Positions 27,124 through 36,688 are shown, counted from the first letter of the stretch. The stretch is 64,000 nt of DNA from Pseudomonas sp. SCB32 (GCF_009189165.1 NZ_CP045118.1:5332001-5396000); one strand, 5' to 3'. The notes: generated by a model not told the origin, from the letters alone. Made by a program: numbers and translations.

Positions 27124-28176
27124 TCAGCCCTTGAGCTTGGACCAGATGCGGTCCTGCAGCTCGCGGGACTTGTTGCTGCATTCCTTTTCCAGGCGCAGGC
27201 GCTGGGCGTATTCCTCGGGCATGTTGATGGCGTCCATCACCTTCCACTTGGCGTCGAGCAACTTGTCGGTCTCGATGCCATTGGAATAGGCGATGGCGTT
27301 GGTCACCGCGGCGGCGTTCTCCGGCTTCATCATCCAGTTGATGAAGACCTTGGCGTTCTCCGGGTGCGGTGCACTCTTGGGCACGGCGAAGTTGTCCTGG
27401 AAGGAGGCCACGCCCTCGCGCGGATAGACGTACTTGATGGTGCTCTTCTGCAGCGTGGCGCGGGCGGTGGAGCCGTTCCAGTTCTGCATCAGCACCACTT
27501 CGCCGGAGGCCATGCGGTCCACGGTGTTGTCCGAGCTGTACATCTTCAGGAAGGGCTTCTGCTTCTCCAGCAACTCGAGAATCTTCTTCGCATCCTGCGG
27601 ATTCTCGGTGCACTCGTCGACGTTCAGGTAATGCGCAGCGGCGTTGATCAGGCTGCTCGGGGTATCCAGCGCGGCGACCTGGCCCTGTAGCTCCGGACGC
27701 GGTTCGAAGAACTCCTTCCACGAGTCATCCAGCTTGCCGCCCGGCACCCGCGCGCTGTCGTAGGAGAAGCCGGTGGTGCCCCACAGGTAGGGCGCCGAGA
27801 ACTTGCGGCCCGGGTCGAAGGCCGGATCGCGGAACGCCGGCTTCACGTACTGGAAGTTGGTGAGCTTGGGGGTGTCGATCTCCAGCAGCAGGTTCTGCTT
27901 GATCAGCGACTGCATGATCGAATGCGACGGCACGATCACGTCGTACGTGGCACCGCCGGCCTGCAGCTTGGCCAGCAGCGTTTCGTTGCTGTCGTAACCA
28001 TCCATGGTGACCTTGATGCCGGTCTCCTTCTCGAACTTGGCCAGCAGTTCCACCGGGTAGTAGTCGGTCCAGTTGTAGAAGAACAGCTGCTTGGGCTCCT
28101 CGGCCTGGGCGATGCCAGTGGCCAGCAGAGCGAGGGACAAACCGGCAAGGCCGTGACGCAGGGCATTCAACTTCAT
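27124..28176 (-). CDS. Spermidine/putrescine-type ABC substrate-binding protein
   Basis: The 350-aa periplasmic PotD/PotF-type protein has a signal peptide (GLAGLSLALLATGIAQA, cleavage near residue 25) and then the family-typical FFYNWTDYYPVELL and GITVTMDGYDSNE-like lobes. ATG at 28176 is used; the frame upstream is a low-complexity artefact. Ligand residues cannot be judged without structure. The amidohydrolases downstream suggest the ligand is a nitrogen heterocycle or amide rather than a simple polyamine. Confidence 0.9.
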   Translation of the reverse strand: MKLNALRHGLAGLSLALLATGIAQAEEPKQLFFYNWTDYYPVELLAKFEKETGIKVTMDGYDSNETLLAKLQAGGATYDVIVPSHSIMQSLIKQNLLLEIDTPKLTNFQYVKPAFRDPAFDPGRKFSAPYLWGTTGFSYDSARVPGGKLDDSWKEFFEPRPELQGQVAALDTPSSLINAAAHYLNVDECTENPQDAKKILELLEKQKPFLKMYSSDNTVDRMASGEVVLMQNWNGSTARATLQKSTIKYVYPREGVASFQDNFAVPKSAPHPENAKVFINWMMKPENAAAVTNAIAYSNGIETDKLLDAKWKVMDAINMPEEYAQRLRLEKECSNKSRELQDRIWSKLKG

Positions 28177-28255
28177 GGGATTCTCCAGAAACAAAAAGTC
28201 CGAAAGAAAAGGTCCGAAAGCAAAAGGTCCAAAAGCGAAAGGTCGACAGTCGTTA

Positions 28256-29047
28256 TCAGGCGTCGGGTTTGCCGCGCTGGCCAAGCCAGTACGACAGCAC
28301 CACGAGGACGATGGAAATCACCAGCATGAGCGTCGAGATCGCATTGATCTCAGGTGTTACCCCGGCCTTGATGGCCGAGAAGATGTAGACCGGCAGCGTC
28401 GTCGAGCCGGGGCCGGCGACGAAGAAGGTCATGATGAAGTCGTCGAGGCTGACCACGAACGCCAGCACCCCGCCCGACAGCACCGCCGGCCAGAGCAGCG
28501 GCAGCGTCACCCGGCGGAACACCTGGTAGGGGCTGGCGTAGAGGTCACCGGCGGCTTCCAGCAGGCTCTTGTCCAGGTCGTTCAGACGCGCGCGGATTGG
28601 CAGGTAGGCGAAGGGAATGCAGAAGCCGACGTGGGCGACGATCACCGTCATCAGGCCCAGCTTGATCCCCAGCGACATGAACAGCAGCAGGGTGGCCACC
28701 GCGATGACGATCTCCGGCAGGATCAGCGGCAAGTTGATGCCGCCCTCCACCAGCCGCCGTCCGTAGAACGGCCGCGAGGTCGCCAGCGCCGCCGCCAGCG
28801 CGATCGCCGTGGACAGCACGGTGGCGAAACCGGCCACTACCAGCGAGTTGAACGCGGCGGCCTGGATCGACGGGTTGACCACAATCTTGCCGTACCAGGC
28901 AAAGGAGAATTCGGTCCACACCGTGGCCGAACGGTTGGCGTTGAAGCTGTAGCCGATCAGCACAAGGATCGGCAGGTACAGGTAAGCCAGTACCAGCAGG
29001 CTGGTCTCGCGGGTGCCGGGCAGTTTCTTCAGGTGCTGGGCGATCAT
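28256..29047 (-). CDS. PotC-type ABC transporter permease
   Basis: The 263-aa inner-membrane protein has six predicted TM segments and the EAA loop (LLEAAGDLYASPYQVFRRVTLPLLWPA) that contacts the ATPase. It pairs with the PotB-type permease, whose stop overlaps its start (ATGA at 29044-29047). An 80-nt gap separates it from the binding-protein gene. Confidence 0.92.
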   Translation of the reverse strand: MIAQHLKKLPGTRETSLLVLAYLYLPILVLIGYSFNANRSATVWTEFSFAWYGKIVVNPSIQAAAFNSLVVAGFATVLSTAIALAAALATSRPFYGRRLVEGGINLPLILPEIVIAVATLLLFMSLGIKLGLMTVIVAHVGFCIPFAYLPIRARLNDLDKSLLEAAGDLYASPYQVFRRVTLPLLWPAVLSGGVLAFVVSLDDFIMTFFVAGPGSTTLPVYIFSAIKAGVTPEINAISTLMLVISIVLVVLSYWLGQRGKPDA

Positions 29048-29955
29048 GCGGAGGTGCCTCCCAGGTGGACGGACTTGGCCGCCTTGCGGCTGTAGAGGGC
29101 GAATCCGATCAGCGCGAACAACATGATCGCCAGCAGCAGGAACGACAGTGAGCCGCCCAGGGGCCAGTTGCGCGCGGTACCGAACTGCTGCTGGATCAGG
29201 TTGCCGATCATCAGCGTCTTGCCGCCGCCGAGGATAGCCGGGGTGATGAAGGCGCCCAGGCTCGGCACGAACACCAGCAGGGCACCGGCGACCACGCCGG
29301 GCATGGACAGCGGCAGGATCACCCGCTGCAACGCCTTCCAGCGGTTTGCACCGAGGTCATAGGCGGCCTCGACCAGACGCCAGTCGAGCTTCTCCAGGGT
29401 CGAGTAGATCGGCAGGATCATGAACGGCAGGAAGCTGTAGACCAGGCCGACGCAGACCGCGAAGTCGTTGTACAACAGGGTGATGCCGCCGGCCTGGGGG
29501 AACAGCGCGTTGACCGACTGGGCGATCCAGCCGTGCTCGCGGAGGATGATCAGCCAGGCGTAGTTGCGGATCAGCAGGTTGGTCCAGAACGGGATGGTGA
29601 TCAGCAACACCATCAGGTTGCGCGACCGCTCGCTGAGGCTGGTCATCCACAGCGCCACCGGGAAGCCGAAGAGGAAGCACAGCAGCGTGGTGCCGCCGGC
29701 CTGGAACAGCGAACGCAGCAGCGCCTGGGCGTAGACCCAGTTGAGCTCCAGGTTGCCGTCGAAGTCCTCCTGGAAGAACAGTTGCACGTAGCTCTGCAGC
29801 TGCCAGCTGGCGTGCCAGTCGACGCCGCCATAGACGTTGCGCGGCAGCAGGCTGATGTAACCCATGATCGACAGCGGGATGGCGATCAGCCCCAGCAGCG
29901 TCAGTGCCACGGGGCTCAGCAGCAGCAGGCGGCGCGTGGTGGGTGACTCGTTCAT
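29044..29955 (-). CDS. PotB-type ABC transporter permease
   Basis: The 303-aa inner-membrane permease has six TM segments and a conserved EAA loop (LVEAAYDLGANRWKALQRVILPLSMPG). The N-terminus has a short cytoplasmic lead (ESPTTRRLLLL) before TM1 and a large periplasmic loop between TM1 and TM2, as usual for PotB. Two nt after potA. Confidence 0.92.
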   Translation of the reverse strand: MNESPTTRRLLLLSPVALTLLGLIAIPLSIMGYISLLPRNVYGGVDWHASWQLQSYVQLFFQEDFDGNLELNWVYAQALLRSLFQAGGTTLLCFLFGFPVALWMTSLSERSRNLMVLLITIPFWTNLLIRNYAWLIILREHGWIAQSVNALFPQAGGITLLYNDFAVCVGLVYSFLPFMILPIYSTLEKLDWRLVEAAYDLGANRWKALQRVILPLSMPGVVAGALLVFVPSLGAFITPAILGGGKTLMIGNLIQQQFGTARNWPLGGSLSFLLLAIMLFALIGFALYSRKAAKSVHLGGTSA

Positions 29956-29957
29956 GC

Positions 29958-31028
29958 TCAGGCCTCCATCAGCAGGCAGGCCTGGGGCGGCAGGTGCACC
30001 GCGACGGCCTCGCCGACATCACGGGCGCGGCCGCCCTCGTTGCTCTCGCGCAGGGTGATCTGCGAGGCATCGGGCAGACGGCAGCGATACAGCGTGGCGG
30101 TGCCGACGTACATCACTGTCTCGATCACCGCGCGCAGATGGTGCGGCTGCGACGGATCGACCAGTTTCGAGCGCTCCGGGCGGAAGGCCAGTTGCACGCT
30201 GTTCTGGTCCAGTCCCTCGGGCACCTGGCAGTGAATCTCCGCCGGCATCGCGTTGGGATGGAAGGCGCCCTGGCGCATCTGTCCGGGGAGGAAGTTGATG
30301 TCGCCGATGAACTGCGCGACGAAGCGATGCCGCGGGCGTTCGTAGATTTCGTTGGGTGTGCCGATCTGCATGATGTTGCCGTGGGACATCACGGCGATGC
30401 GGTCGGACAGGGTCAGCGCCTCTTCCTGGTCGTGGGTGACGAAGATGAAGGTGATGCCCGCCTCTTCCTGCACGCGCTTGAGCTCGACCTGCATCTCCTT
30501 GCGCAGCTTCAGGTCCAGCGCCGAGAGCGGCTCGTCCAGCAGCAGCACCGAAGGCTTGGGCGCCAGCGCGCGGGCCAGCGCCACGCGCTGCTGCTGGCCG
30601 CCGGACAGTTCGGCCGGCTTGCGCCGCGCCAGGTGCTCCATTTGCACCAGGGCCAGCATCTCCTTCACGCGAGTCGGGATCTCGCCGCGGGAGAGGCCCT
30701 GCATTTCCAGGCCGAAGGCGATGTTCTCGCTCACCGACATGTGCGGGAACAGGGCGTAGCTCTGGAACACGGTGTTGATGCGGCGGCGGTACGGCGGCAG
30801 GTCGTTGACCCGCTCGCCACCGACGAGGATGTCGCCGGAGGTGACGTTCTCGAAGCCGGCGATGCTGCGTAGCAGCGTGGTCTTGCCGCAACCCGACGGG
30901 CCCAGCAAGGTGAAGAACTCGTTATGGGCAATGTCGACCGAGACCTCGTTGAGGGCAGGAGCGACGTTCGGATCGTCGGTGTAGCGTTTGCTGACCCGAC
31001 GCACCTCAACGGAAGACGAGTGATTCAT
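29958..31028 (-). CDS. PotA-type ABC transporter ATP-binding protein
   Basis: The 356-aa ATPase has Walker [11 protein letters not shown], the signature [15 protein letters not shown], Walker [13 protein letters not shown] and the H-loop FVTHD, plus a C-terminal TOBE domain (from about residue 280). It energises the importer encoded by the next three genes. First gene of the operon; the promoter lies in the 140-bp space shared with the divergent gntR gene. Confidence 0.94.
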   Translation of the reverse strand: MNHSSSVEVRRVSKRYTDDPNVAPALNEVSVDIAHNEFFTLLGPSGCGKTTLLRSIAGFENVTSGDILVGGERVNDLPPYRRRINTVFQSYALFPHMSVSENIAFGLEMQGLSRGEIPTRVKEMLALVQMEHLARRKPAELSGGQQQRVALARALAPKPSVLLLDEPLSALDLKLRKEMQVELKRVQEEAGITFIFVTHDQEEALTLSDRIAVMSHGNIMQIGTPNEIYERPRHRFVAQFIGDINFLPGQMRQGAFHPNAMPAEIHCQVPEGLDQNSVQLAFRPERSKLVDPSQPHHLRAVIETVMYVGTATLYRCRLPDASQITLRESNEGGRARDVGEAVAVHLPPQACLLMEA

Positions 31029-31100
31029 TTTGGTGCATTCCTCTTGTTTTTGTATGCAATATTTGAATGCAACCTAGAAATAACTGATGTATTTTTCTTC

Positions 31101-31116
31101 TGCAACTGGTTTTGCA
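31101..31116. promoter_or_regulatory. Candidate GntR operator TGCAA-N6-TTGCA
   Basis: A perfect 5-bp inverted repeat with a 6-nt spacer (TGCAACTGGTTTTGCA) lies in the potA/gntR divergent space; ATGCAA also recurs at 31054-31059 and 31066-31072. Likely binding sites for the adjacent regulator, by position only. Confidence 0.4.
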
Positions 31117-31168
31117 CGGACGGATTTGCGGCATCCTTTCCAAGTTCAAGAAAAAGGCGGAGTCGCTC

Positions 31169-31864
31169 ATGACGGAGAAACACCCTGAGTCCACGGTGGA
31201 ACGCGTCTACCAAGGGGTTTACGAGGCAATCAGCAAGCGCAGCCTGCGCCCTGGCATGAAGCTGGGCGAAGCGGCGCTGGCGGAATTGTTCAAGGTCAGC
31301 CGCACTTCGGTGCGCGCGGCGCTCAAGCAACTGGAGGCGGACGGACTGGTGTCCACCGCGCTCAACAAGGGGGCATGGGTGTCGCTACCCAGCGACGAGG
31401 AGATCCGCTCGCTGTTCGAAACCCGGCGACTGATCGAGATCGGCATCGTCAGCGAACTCTGTCGCCGCGCCGATAGCGCGATCCTCCAGGACCTGCGCGA
31501 CCACGTAGCGCTGGAAGAAGCGGCCCACGACCATGACCACGCGCAGTTCGTCCACCTGCTCGGTGAATTCCACCTCAAGCTCGCGGCGGCGCTGGGCAAT
31601 CCGGTGCTGCTGGACTTCTTCCGCAAGCTGATCGAGCGTGCCTCGCTCTACGCCACCACGCTGGACGACGGGCACCACGAGACTTGCCGGGGCAACGAGC
31701 ACCTGCGACTGATCGAGTACATCGAGGCCGGCAACCAGGCGGCAGCCATCGAACTGACCTGCATGCACCTGAACGCCATCGAGCAGGCCATCCTCAAGGC
31801 GGCGGGGAACCTGAAGGCGGACTACCATCCGCTCAAGCATCTGATCAACAACGCGGCGAGCTAG
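31169..31864 (+). CDS. GntR family (FadR/FCD) transcriptional regulator
   Basis: The 231-aa protein has an N-terminal winged helix (AALAELFKVSRTSVRAALKQLEADGLV) and a C-terminal FCD domain with the metal-site type residues (EFHLKLAAALGN, NEHLRLIEYIEAGN). ATG at 31169 with GGCGGAG upstream is preferred over a TTG at 31112. Divergent from potA, so it probably represses the importer-amidohydrolase operon until the substrate or an intermediate is present. Confidence 0.88.
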   Translation: MTEKHPESTVERVYQGVYEAISKRSLRPGMKLGEAALAELFKVSRTSVRAALKQLEADGLVSTALNKGAWVSLPSDEEIRSLFETRRLIEIGIVSELCRRADSAILQDLRDHVALEEAAHDHDHAQFVHLLGEFHLKLAAALGNPVLLDFFRKLIERASLYATTLDDGHHETCRGNEHLRLIEYIEAGNQAAAIELTCMHLNAIEQAILKAAGNLKADYHPLKHLINNAAS

Positions 31865-31872
31865 AAGAACAC

Positions 31873-31918
31873 TGTAGGAGCGGGCCATGCCCGCGATCGC
31901 GCGCGTGGCGCGCTCCAA
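31873..31918. repeat. REP-like palindromic sequence
   Basis: GTAGGAGCGGGCCATGCCCGC followed by GCGCGCGTGGCGCGCTCC: two back-to-back small palindromes of the Pseudomonas REP type just after the gntR stop. Confidence 0.7.
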
Positions 31919-31942
31919 CGTTAGCGACGTCGCCCATGAAAT

Positions 31943-31968
31943 AACGCCCGGCACTGGCCGGGCGTTTT
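31943..31968. terminator. Rho-independent terminator after gntR
   Basis: A perfect 10-bp stem AACGCCCGGC / GCCGGGCGTT with a 4-nt loop, followed by TTTT on the plus strand, between the convergent gntR and yjiA-type genes. Confidence 0.8.
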
Positions 31969-31971
31969 CGT

Positions 31972-32970
31972 TCAGGCGACCGGTCCGCCCGTAATGGCTT
32001 CGAAGCCCTGCCTGATCTGCTCTTCCGGCAGGTTGTCACCGATGAAGACGATCACGCTCTCGCGCTTCTCGTCCCCCTTCCACTCGGAGTCCCAGTCGAA
32101 GCCATAGAGCCGCAGCACGCCCTGGAACACCAGGCGGCGCGCCTCATCGGCGATGTTCAGCACGCCCTTGTAGCGCAGCAGCGAGTTGCCGTGCCATTGC
32201 AGCAGGTCGTCCATGAAGGCGCTCAGCCGCTCGATGTCCAGCGCGCGTTCGCTGCGCAGCACCAGGGTGGTGATGCGGTCGGTGGTGTCCGCCGCCGGGC
32301 GTACCGGACGCAGCAACGGACGCAGGCCGACGTCGGCATTGAGGTTGAAACCGCGCACGTCGAGCAGACGTTCGAGTTCGATGGCGCCGTGCGCCACCGG
32401 ATGGATCTCGGCGCGGCGGTTGATGCGTTGCAGGCGCTCCACCAGCGCGTCGTATTGCCCAGCCGACACCAGATCGGCCTTGCTCACCAGGATGCGGTCG
32501 CCAAAGCCGACCTGGGCCTGGGCAATGGCTTCCTGCAGGTGGCGATCGGCGTTGGCGGCGTCCACCAGGGTGATGATGCCGTCGAGCAGGTAGCGCTCGC
32601 GCAGCGTCTCGTCGACGAAGAAGGTCTGCGCCACTGGGGCCGGGTCGGCAAGCCCCGTGCATTCGATCACCACGCGGTCGAAATCCAGCTCGCCGTTGTC
32701 GCGGCGCTCCAGCAGGACGTAGAGCGCGCGCTCAAGATCCGTGTTGATGGTGCAGCAGACGCAGCCGTTGGATAGCGTCACCACCTGCACCGCATCGTCG
32801 CCCAACAGCTGCCCGTCGATAGGCGTGTCGCTGAATTCGTTCTCGATCACGGCAATCTTCAGGCCGTGCTCGGCCTTGAGGATGTGCTTGAGCAGGGTGG
32901 TCTTGCCCGCCCCGAGGAAGCCGGTGAGGACGGTCACCGGAATCTGCGGCGCGCTTGTGGAATCGGTCAT
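31972..32970 (-). CDS. yjiA: CobW/YjiA-family GTP-binding metallochaperone
   Basis: The 332-aa G3E-family GTPase has P-loop GFLGAGKTT, the metal-binding CxCC motif (GCVCCTI), ECTGLADP and SKAD (base specificity). The C-terminal CobW_C domain is present (GVLNIADEARRLVFQGV). ATG at 32970 is preferred. It belongs to the cstA-yjiX-yjiA gene set, though a terminator-like hairpin separates it from yjiX. Substrate metal is not established for this subgroup. Confidence 0.9.
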   Translation of the reverse strand: MTDSTSAPQIPVTVLTGFLGAGKTTLLKHILKAEHGLKIAVIENEFSDTPIDGQLLGDDAVQVVTLSNGCVCCTINTDLERALYVLLERRDNGELDFDRVVIECTGLADPAPVAQTFFVDETLRERYLLDGIITLVDAANADRHLQEAIAQAQVGFGDRILVSKADLVSAGQYDALVERLQRINRRAEIHPVAHGAIELERLLDVRGFNLNADVGLRPLLRPVRPAADTTDRITTLVLRSERALDIERLSAFMDDLLQWHGNSLLRYKGVLNIADEARRLVFQGVLRLYGFDWDSEWKGDEKRESVIVFIGDNLPEEQIRQGFEAITGGPVA

Positions 32971-32993
32971 GGGGACATCCAGGCAATGAAATG

Positions 32994-33021
32994 AAAACGG
33001 GCCGCGATTGCTCGCGGCCCG
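32994..33021 (-). terminator. Terminator-like hairpin between yjiX and yjiA
   Basis: A 9-bp perfect stem CGGGCCGCG / CGCGGCCCG with a 6-nt loop; on the minus strand it is followed by TTTTCATTT. It may reduce yjiA expression relative to cstA-yjiX. Confidence 0.65.
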
Positions 33022-33045
33022 TCCGTTATACACCTATCCGAGCGG

Positions 33046-33249
33046 TTAACAGCAGCGGATGGGGCGCCCCTTGCCACCACCGTAACGCGCCTCCTGGCGC
33101 TCACGGAAGAACTCCTCGTAAGTCATCGGAGTCTTGTCCGGGTGTTTGTTCTGCATGTGCTGAACGTAGTTGTCGTAATCGGGCATGCCGACCAGCATGC
33201 GCGCGGCCTGCCCGAGATACTTACCCATGCGGCTGAGGTCATTGAACAT
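33046..33249 (-). CDS. yjiX: YbdD/YjiX family protein (CstA partner)
   Basis: The 67-aa protein is of the DUF466/YbdD family, with the typical [21 protein letters not shown] and a C-terminal [12 protein letters not shown] tail. These small proteins are encoded next to CstA/BtsT transporters and are needed for their activity in studied bacteria. Here it lies 12 nt downstream of cstA, so it is co-expressed. Confidence 0.93.
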   Translation of the reverse strand: MFNDLSRMGKYLGQAARMLVGMPDYDNYVQHMQNKHPDKTPMTYEEFFRERQEARYGGGKGRPIRCC

Positions 33250-33261
33250 ACTGAACCTCCA

Positions 33262-35328
33262 TCAGGCGTCCGGAATCGGCTCGAAAGGCGCTTCCTTGTC
33301 GGTGCGCTCCTTCTTGGTCCAGGCACTGGCGCCGACCTTGATGGAGTACACCAGCACACTGAACACCACCAGCAGGAACAGCACGGTGAGGCCCGCGTTG
33401 ATGTAGGCGTTCATCATCACGTGCTGCATCTGGTCGATGTCCTTGGCCGGGGCGATGATCTGCCCGGCGTCCAGGCCGGCCGCGTACTTCTTGCCCAGGG
33501 CGATGAAGCCGACGGCCGGGTTGCTGTCGAACAGTTTGATCAGGCCTGCGGCGCTGGTGCAGATCAGCAGCCAGGCAGCCGGGAAAGCGGTGACCCAGAC
33601 GTACTGCTGGCGCTTCATCTTGATCAGCACGACGGTGGCGAGCATCAGCGCAATGCCGGCGAGCATCTGGTTGGAGATGCCGAACAGCGGCCACAAGGTG
33701 TTGATGCCGCCCAGCGGATCGACCACGCCCTGGTACAGCAGCCAGCCCCACAGCGCGACGCAACCGCCGGTACCGACGATGTTGGCGGCCCAGGAGTCAG
33801 TCTTCTTCATGGCCGGGACGAAGTTGCCCAGCAGGTCCTGCAGCATGAAGCGCCCGGCACGGGTACCGGCGTCCACCGCGGTGAGGATGAACAGCGCCTC
33901 GAAGAGGATCGCGAAGTGGTACCAGAAGGCCATGGTGTTCTCACCCGGCAGCACCTGGTGAAGGATGTGCGCGATACCCACGGCGAGGGTCGGTGCACCA
34001 CCGGCACGGGCCAGGATGGTGGTCTCGCCGATGTCCTTGGCGGTCTGGGTCAGCACCTCCGGAGTGATGGCGAAGCCCCAGCTGCTGACGGTGGCTGCCA
34101 CGGCGTTGACGTCGGCGCCGACCACGGCCGGCGGGCTGTTCATGGCGAAGTAGATGCCCGGCTCGATCACCGAGGCGGCAACCATCGCCATGATGGCCAC
34201 GAAGGACTCCATCAGCATGCCGCCGTAGCCGATGTAACGGGCATCGGGCTCGCGGTTGAGCAGCTTGGGCGTGGTGCCCGAAGAGATCAGCGCGTGGAAG
34301 CCGGAGACGGCGCCACAGGCGATGGTGATGAACAGGAACGGGAACAGGCCGCCCTTCCACACCGGGCCGGTGCCGTCGGTGAACTGGGTCAGGGCCGGCA
34401 TCTTCAGCTCCGGCGAGACGATCAGGATGCCGATGGCCAGGGCGATGATGGTACCGATCTTGAGGAAGGTCGACAGGTAGTCACGCGGCGCCAGCAGCAG
34501 CCACACCGGCAGGACGGAAGCGACGGCGCCGTAGGCGATCAGCATCCAGACGATCTGTACGCCATGGAAGGTGAACACCGGGGCCCATTCGGGGCTGGCG
34601 GCAATCTGGCCACCGAGCCAGATGGAGCCCAGCAGCAGCACGATGCCCACCACGGAAATCTCGCCGATGCGGCCCGGGCGGATGTAGCGCATGTACACGC
34701 CCATGAGGATCGCGATCGGGATGGTCGCCAGCACGGTGAACATACCCCACGGGCTTTCGGCCAGCGCCTTCACCACGATCAGGGCGAGCACCGCGAGGAT
34801 GATGATCATGATCAGGAACGCGCCGAACAGAGCGATGGTCCCCGCCACCTGCCCCATTTCCTCGCGTACCAGTTCACCCAGCGAGCGGCCGTTACGGCGG
34901 CTGGAGATGAACAACACCATGAAGTCCTGCACCGCACCGGCCAGCACAACACCGGCGATCAGCCAGAGCGTGCCGGGCAGGTAGCCCATCTGCGCGGCGA
35001 GCACTGGGCCGACCAGCGGGCCGGCGCCGGCAATGGCGGCGAAGTGGTGGCCGAAGAGGATGTGCTTGTTGGTCGGGACGTAGTCCAGGCCGTCGTTGTT
35101 GAGGACCGCAGGCGTCGCTCGGTTGGGGTCCAGTTGCATCACCTTCTCGGCGATGAACAGGCTGTAATAGCGGTAGGCCACCAGATAGATGGCGACGGCC
35201 GCGACGACGATCCACAGTGCGTTGATGGCTTCGCCGCGGCGTAGCGCCACGACTCCCAAGGCAAAGGCACCGACTATCGCCACCGCCAGCCAGGCGAGGT
35301 GACGTAGCAGGCTGTTGTTATTGTTCAT
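33262..35328 (-). CDS. cstA: CstA/BtsT-family carbon starvation transporter
   Basis: The 688-aa inner-membrane protein has 16-18 hydrophobic segments and the conserved GHHFAAIAGAGPLVGPVLAAQ, SGTTPKLLNREPDARYIGYG and PLFGISNQMLAG blocks of the CstA family. Known members take up pyruvate (BtsT) or peptides during carbon limitation. It is followed by yjiX and yjiA. Length matches the family. Which solute is carried cannot be told from sequence. Confidence 0.93.
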   Translation of the reverse strand: MNNNNSLLRHLAWLAVAIVGAFALGVVALRRGEAINALWIVVAAVAIYLVAYRYYSLFIAEKVMQLDPNRATPAVLNNDGLDYVPTNKHILFGHHFAAIAGAGPLVGPVLAAQMGYLPGTLWLIAGVVLAGAVQDFMVLFISSRRNGRSLGELVREEMGQVAGTIALFGAFLIMIIILAVLALIVVKALAESPWGMFTVLATIPIAILMGVYMRYIRPGRIGEISVVGIVLLLGSIWLGGQIAASPEWAPVFTFHGVQIVWMLIAYGAVASVLPVWLLLAPRDYLSTFLKIGTIIALAIGILIVSPELKMPALTQFTDGTGPVWKGGLFPFLFITIACGAVSGFHALISSGTTPKLLNREPDARYIGYGGMLMESFVAIMAMVAASVIEPGIYFAMNSPPAVVGADVNAVAATVSSWGFAITPEVLTQTAKDIGETTILARAGGAPTLAVGIAHILHQVLPGENTMAFWYHFAILFEALFILTAVDAGTRAGRFMLQDLLGNFVPAMKKTDSWAANIVGTGGCVALWGWLLYQGVVDPLGGINTLWPLFGISNQMLAGIALMLATVVLIKMKRQQYVWVTAFPAAWLLICTSAAGLIKLFDSNPAVGFIALGKKYAAGLDAGQIIAPAKDIDQMQHVMMNAYINAGLTVLFLLVVFSVLVYSIKVGASAWTKKERTDKEAPFEPIPDA

Positions 35329-35473
35329 AGCGAGGCTTCCGACAGTTTGAAGGCGAGAATTCGCAGAAAAATTCTAGTCCTTTCCTACGACCCAATCATA
35401 CGACCTTAGTCTAGAGCGGTTACACGCTTATTGCCTGAAGTCAAATACCGTCCGGCAGCACGTCGCGCCAATG

Positions 35474-35495
35474 AAAAACCCGCCGGGTGGCCGGC
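35474..35495 (-). terminator. Weak terminator after the DUF3015 gene
   Basis: A short stem GCCGG / CCGGC (4-nt loop) followed on the minus strand by GGGTTTTTC, 19 nt beyond the stop codon. The stem is short, so confidence is moderate. Confidence 0.5.
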
Positions 35496-35513
35496 TTTCG
35501 GGCGAAGGCTGGA

Positions 35514-36026
35514 TCAGGCCGGTTGACTGGCGTACTGCGCCAGCACCTGGTCGCGGCTCATCACCGCCAGGGTGTTGTTCAGCACCTGCTCGCCGGAGGC
35601 GTTCTGGGAGGTGAAGATCTCACCGAAGTGCTGCTGGGTGAGCTGGGCGAAGTGCGCGCGATCTTCGCTGGGAATGCCGAGCAGGACGGCATAGGCATCG
35701 AGTGCCTCGCCGTGTCCCTGGGCCATGTTCTCGGCAATGTTGTCGAGCATGCCGTTCATGGCGAAGATCGACCGGCCGCCGTAGCCGATGCGCTGGTTGG
35801 CGTCGCAACCGTTGGTACCGGAGGTCAAGCCGAAGGTGGCATTTCCGGAGGTGGCGTTAGTGGTGGTCGCCAGCAGGTGAGGGAACAGGCCGCGCTGCCC
35901 CTCGAAGACCATGTTCCCCCAGCCGCACCCCCTGCCGCTCTGGCCTGCCTCGTCGGCGTGCGCCAACACGCTGGCAACGCTCAGCACCCCGAAAATCAGC
36001 CCCTTGCCTACGAACTTCTTGTCCAT
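35514..36026 (-). CDS. DUF3015 family exported protein
   Basis: The 170-aa protein has a signal peptide ([20 protein letters not shown]) and the DUF3015 features [28 protein letters not shown] and [16 protein letters not shown]. Two Cys (in GRGCGWG and TNGCDAN) may form a disulfide. ATG at 36026 is preferred over a GTG three codons upstream. Periplasmic or outer-membrane-associated; function unknown. It lies between cstA and mapZ as in related Pseudomonas. Confidence 0.82.
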   Translation of the reverse strand: MDKKFVGKGLIFGVLSVASVLAHADEAGQSGRGCGWGNMVFEGQRGLFPHLLATTTNATSGNATFGLTSGTNGCDANQRIGYGGRSIFAMNGMLDNIAENMAQGHGEALDAYAVLLGIPSEDRAHFAQLTQQHFGEIFTSQNASGEQVLNNTLAVMSRDQVLAQYASQPA

Positions 36027-36205
36027 GTCCTGCACTCCACAATAGGTATCGGAAAAAACGCCCGAGCAGCTTTGGCGAGTGGCCGGGGAGTGTCAAAGCC
36101 GCGCCGGACGTGCCTGCCCGAGGAAAGATCGGCAAATGGTGTACGACGCGTTACCGGTGGTTTGGCTATAGTGAGGCGAAGCATTACGGCCGGAGAGCCA
36201 CGACC

Positions 36206-36574
36206 ATGAGTGACGATCACGCCGAGCGCCGGCGCTTCCAGCGCATCGCCTTCGATGCCGGTACGGAGATCAGCCAGGGCGACCAGCGCTGGAAGGTCAC
36301 GCTGCTCGACCTCTCATTGCAGGGTGTGCTGGTGGAGCGCCCCGAGCACTGGGCGGTGGTGCCCGATGAGCCAGTGCAGGTGCGCATCTACCTGGGCTTC
36401 GACGCCAACGTCTATATGGAAGCCGAGCTGGCCTGGGAGCGCGAGGGCCTGCTGGGCTTCAACTGCAAGCACATCGACCTGGACTCCATCAGCCACCTGC
36501 GGCGTCTGGTGGAGCTCAACCTGGGCGACGAATCGCTGCTGGAGCGGGAGCTGACGCTGCTCAGCGAGCACTGA
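36206..36574 (+). CDS. mapZ: PilZ-domain c-di-GMP adaptor MapZ
   Basis: The 122-aa single-PilZ protein has the c-di-GMP-binding RRRFQR (residues 8-13) and D-x-S-x-x-G (DLSLQG) motifs, and its sequence and context next to radA match PA4608/MapZ as I remember it. MapZ binds c-di-GMP and inhibits the chemoreceptor methyltransferase CheR1, linking second messenger level to flagellar switching. ATG at 36206 follows GGAGA. Its C-terminal half ([20 protein letters not shown]) is the most conserved part. Confidence 0.9.
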   Translation: MSDDHAERRRFQRIAFDAGTEISQGDQRWKVTLLDLSLQGVLVERPEHWAVVPDEPVQVRIYLGFDANVYMEAELAWEREGLLGFNCKHIDLDSISHLRRLVELNLGDESLLERELTLLSEH

Positions 36575-36594
36575 AGCACCCTGCCAACATCACC

Positions 36595-36664
36595 CAATCG
36601 CGGACGGAGTCCGCTCCTACATCCAGGCCGGCATTTTCGTAGGAGCGGACTCCGTCCGCGATTG
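36595..36664. repeat. REP doublet (26-bp perfect inverted repeat)
   Basis: Arms at 36595-36620 and 36639-36664 are perfect reverse complements (GTAGGAGCGGACTCCGTCCG type) around an 18-nt loop. Lies between convergent mapZ and radA and probably also stops transcription. Confidence 0.9.
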
Positions 36665-36688
36665 CTCATCACCAACGCTGAAGCGGAT

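Noticed and set aside
33142..35244. 700-aa plus-strand frame opposite cstA
   Set aside because: Asp/His/Gly-rich antisense frame with no family features; cstA is unambiguous.
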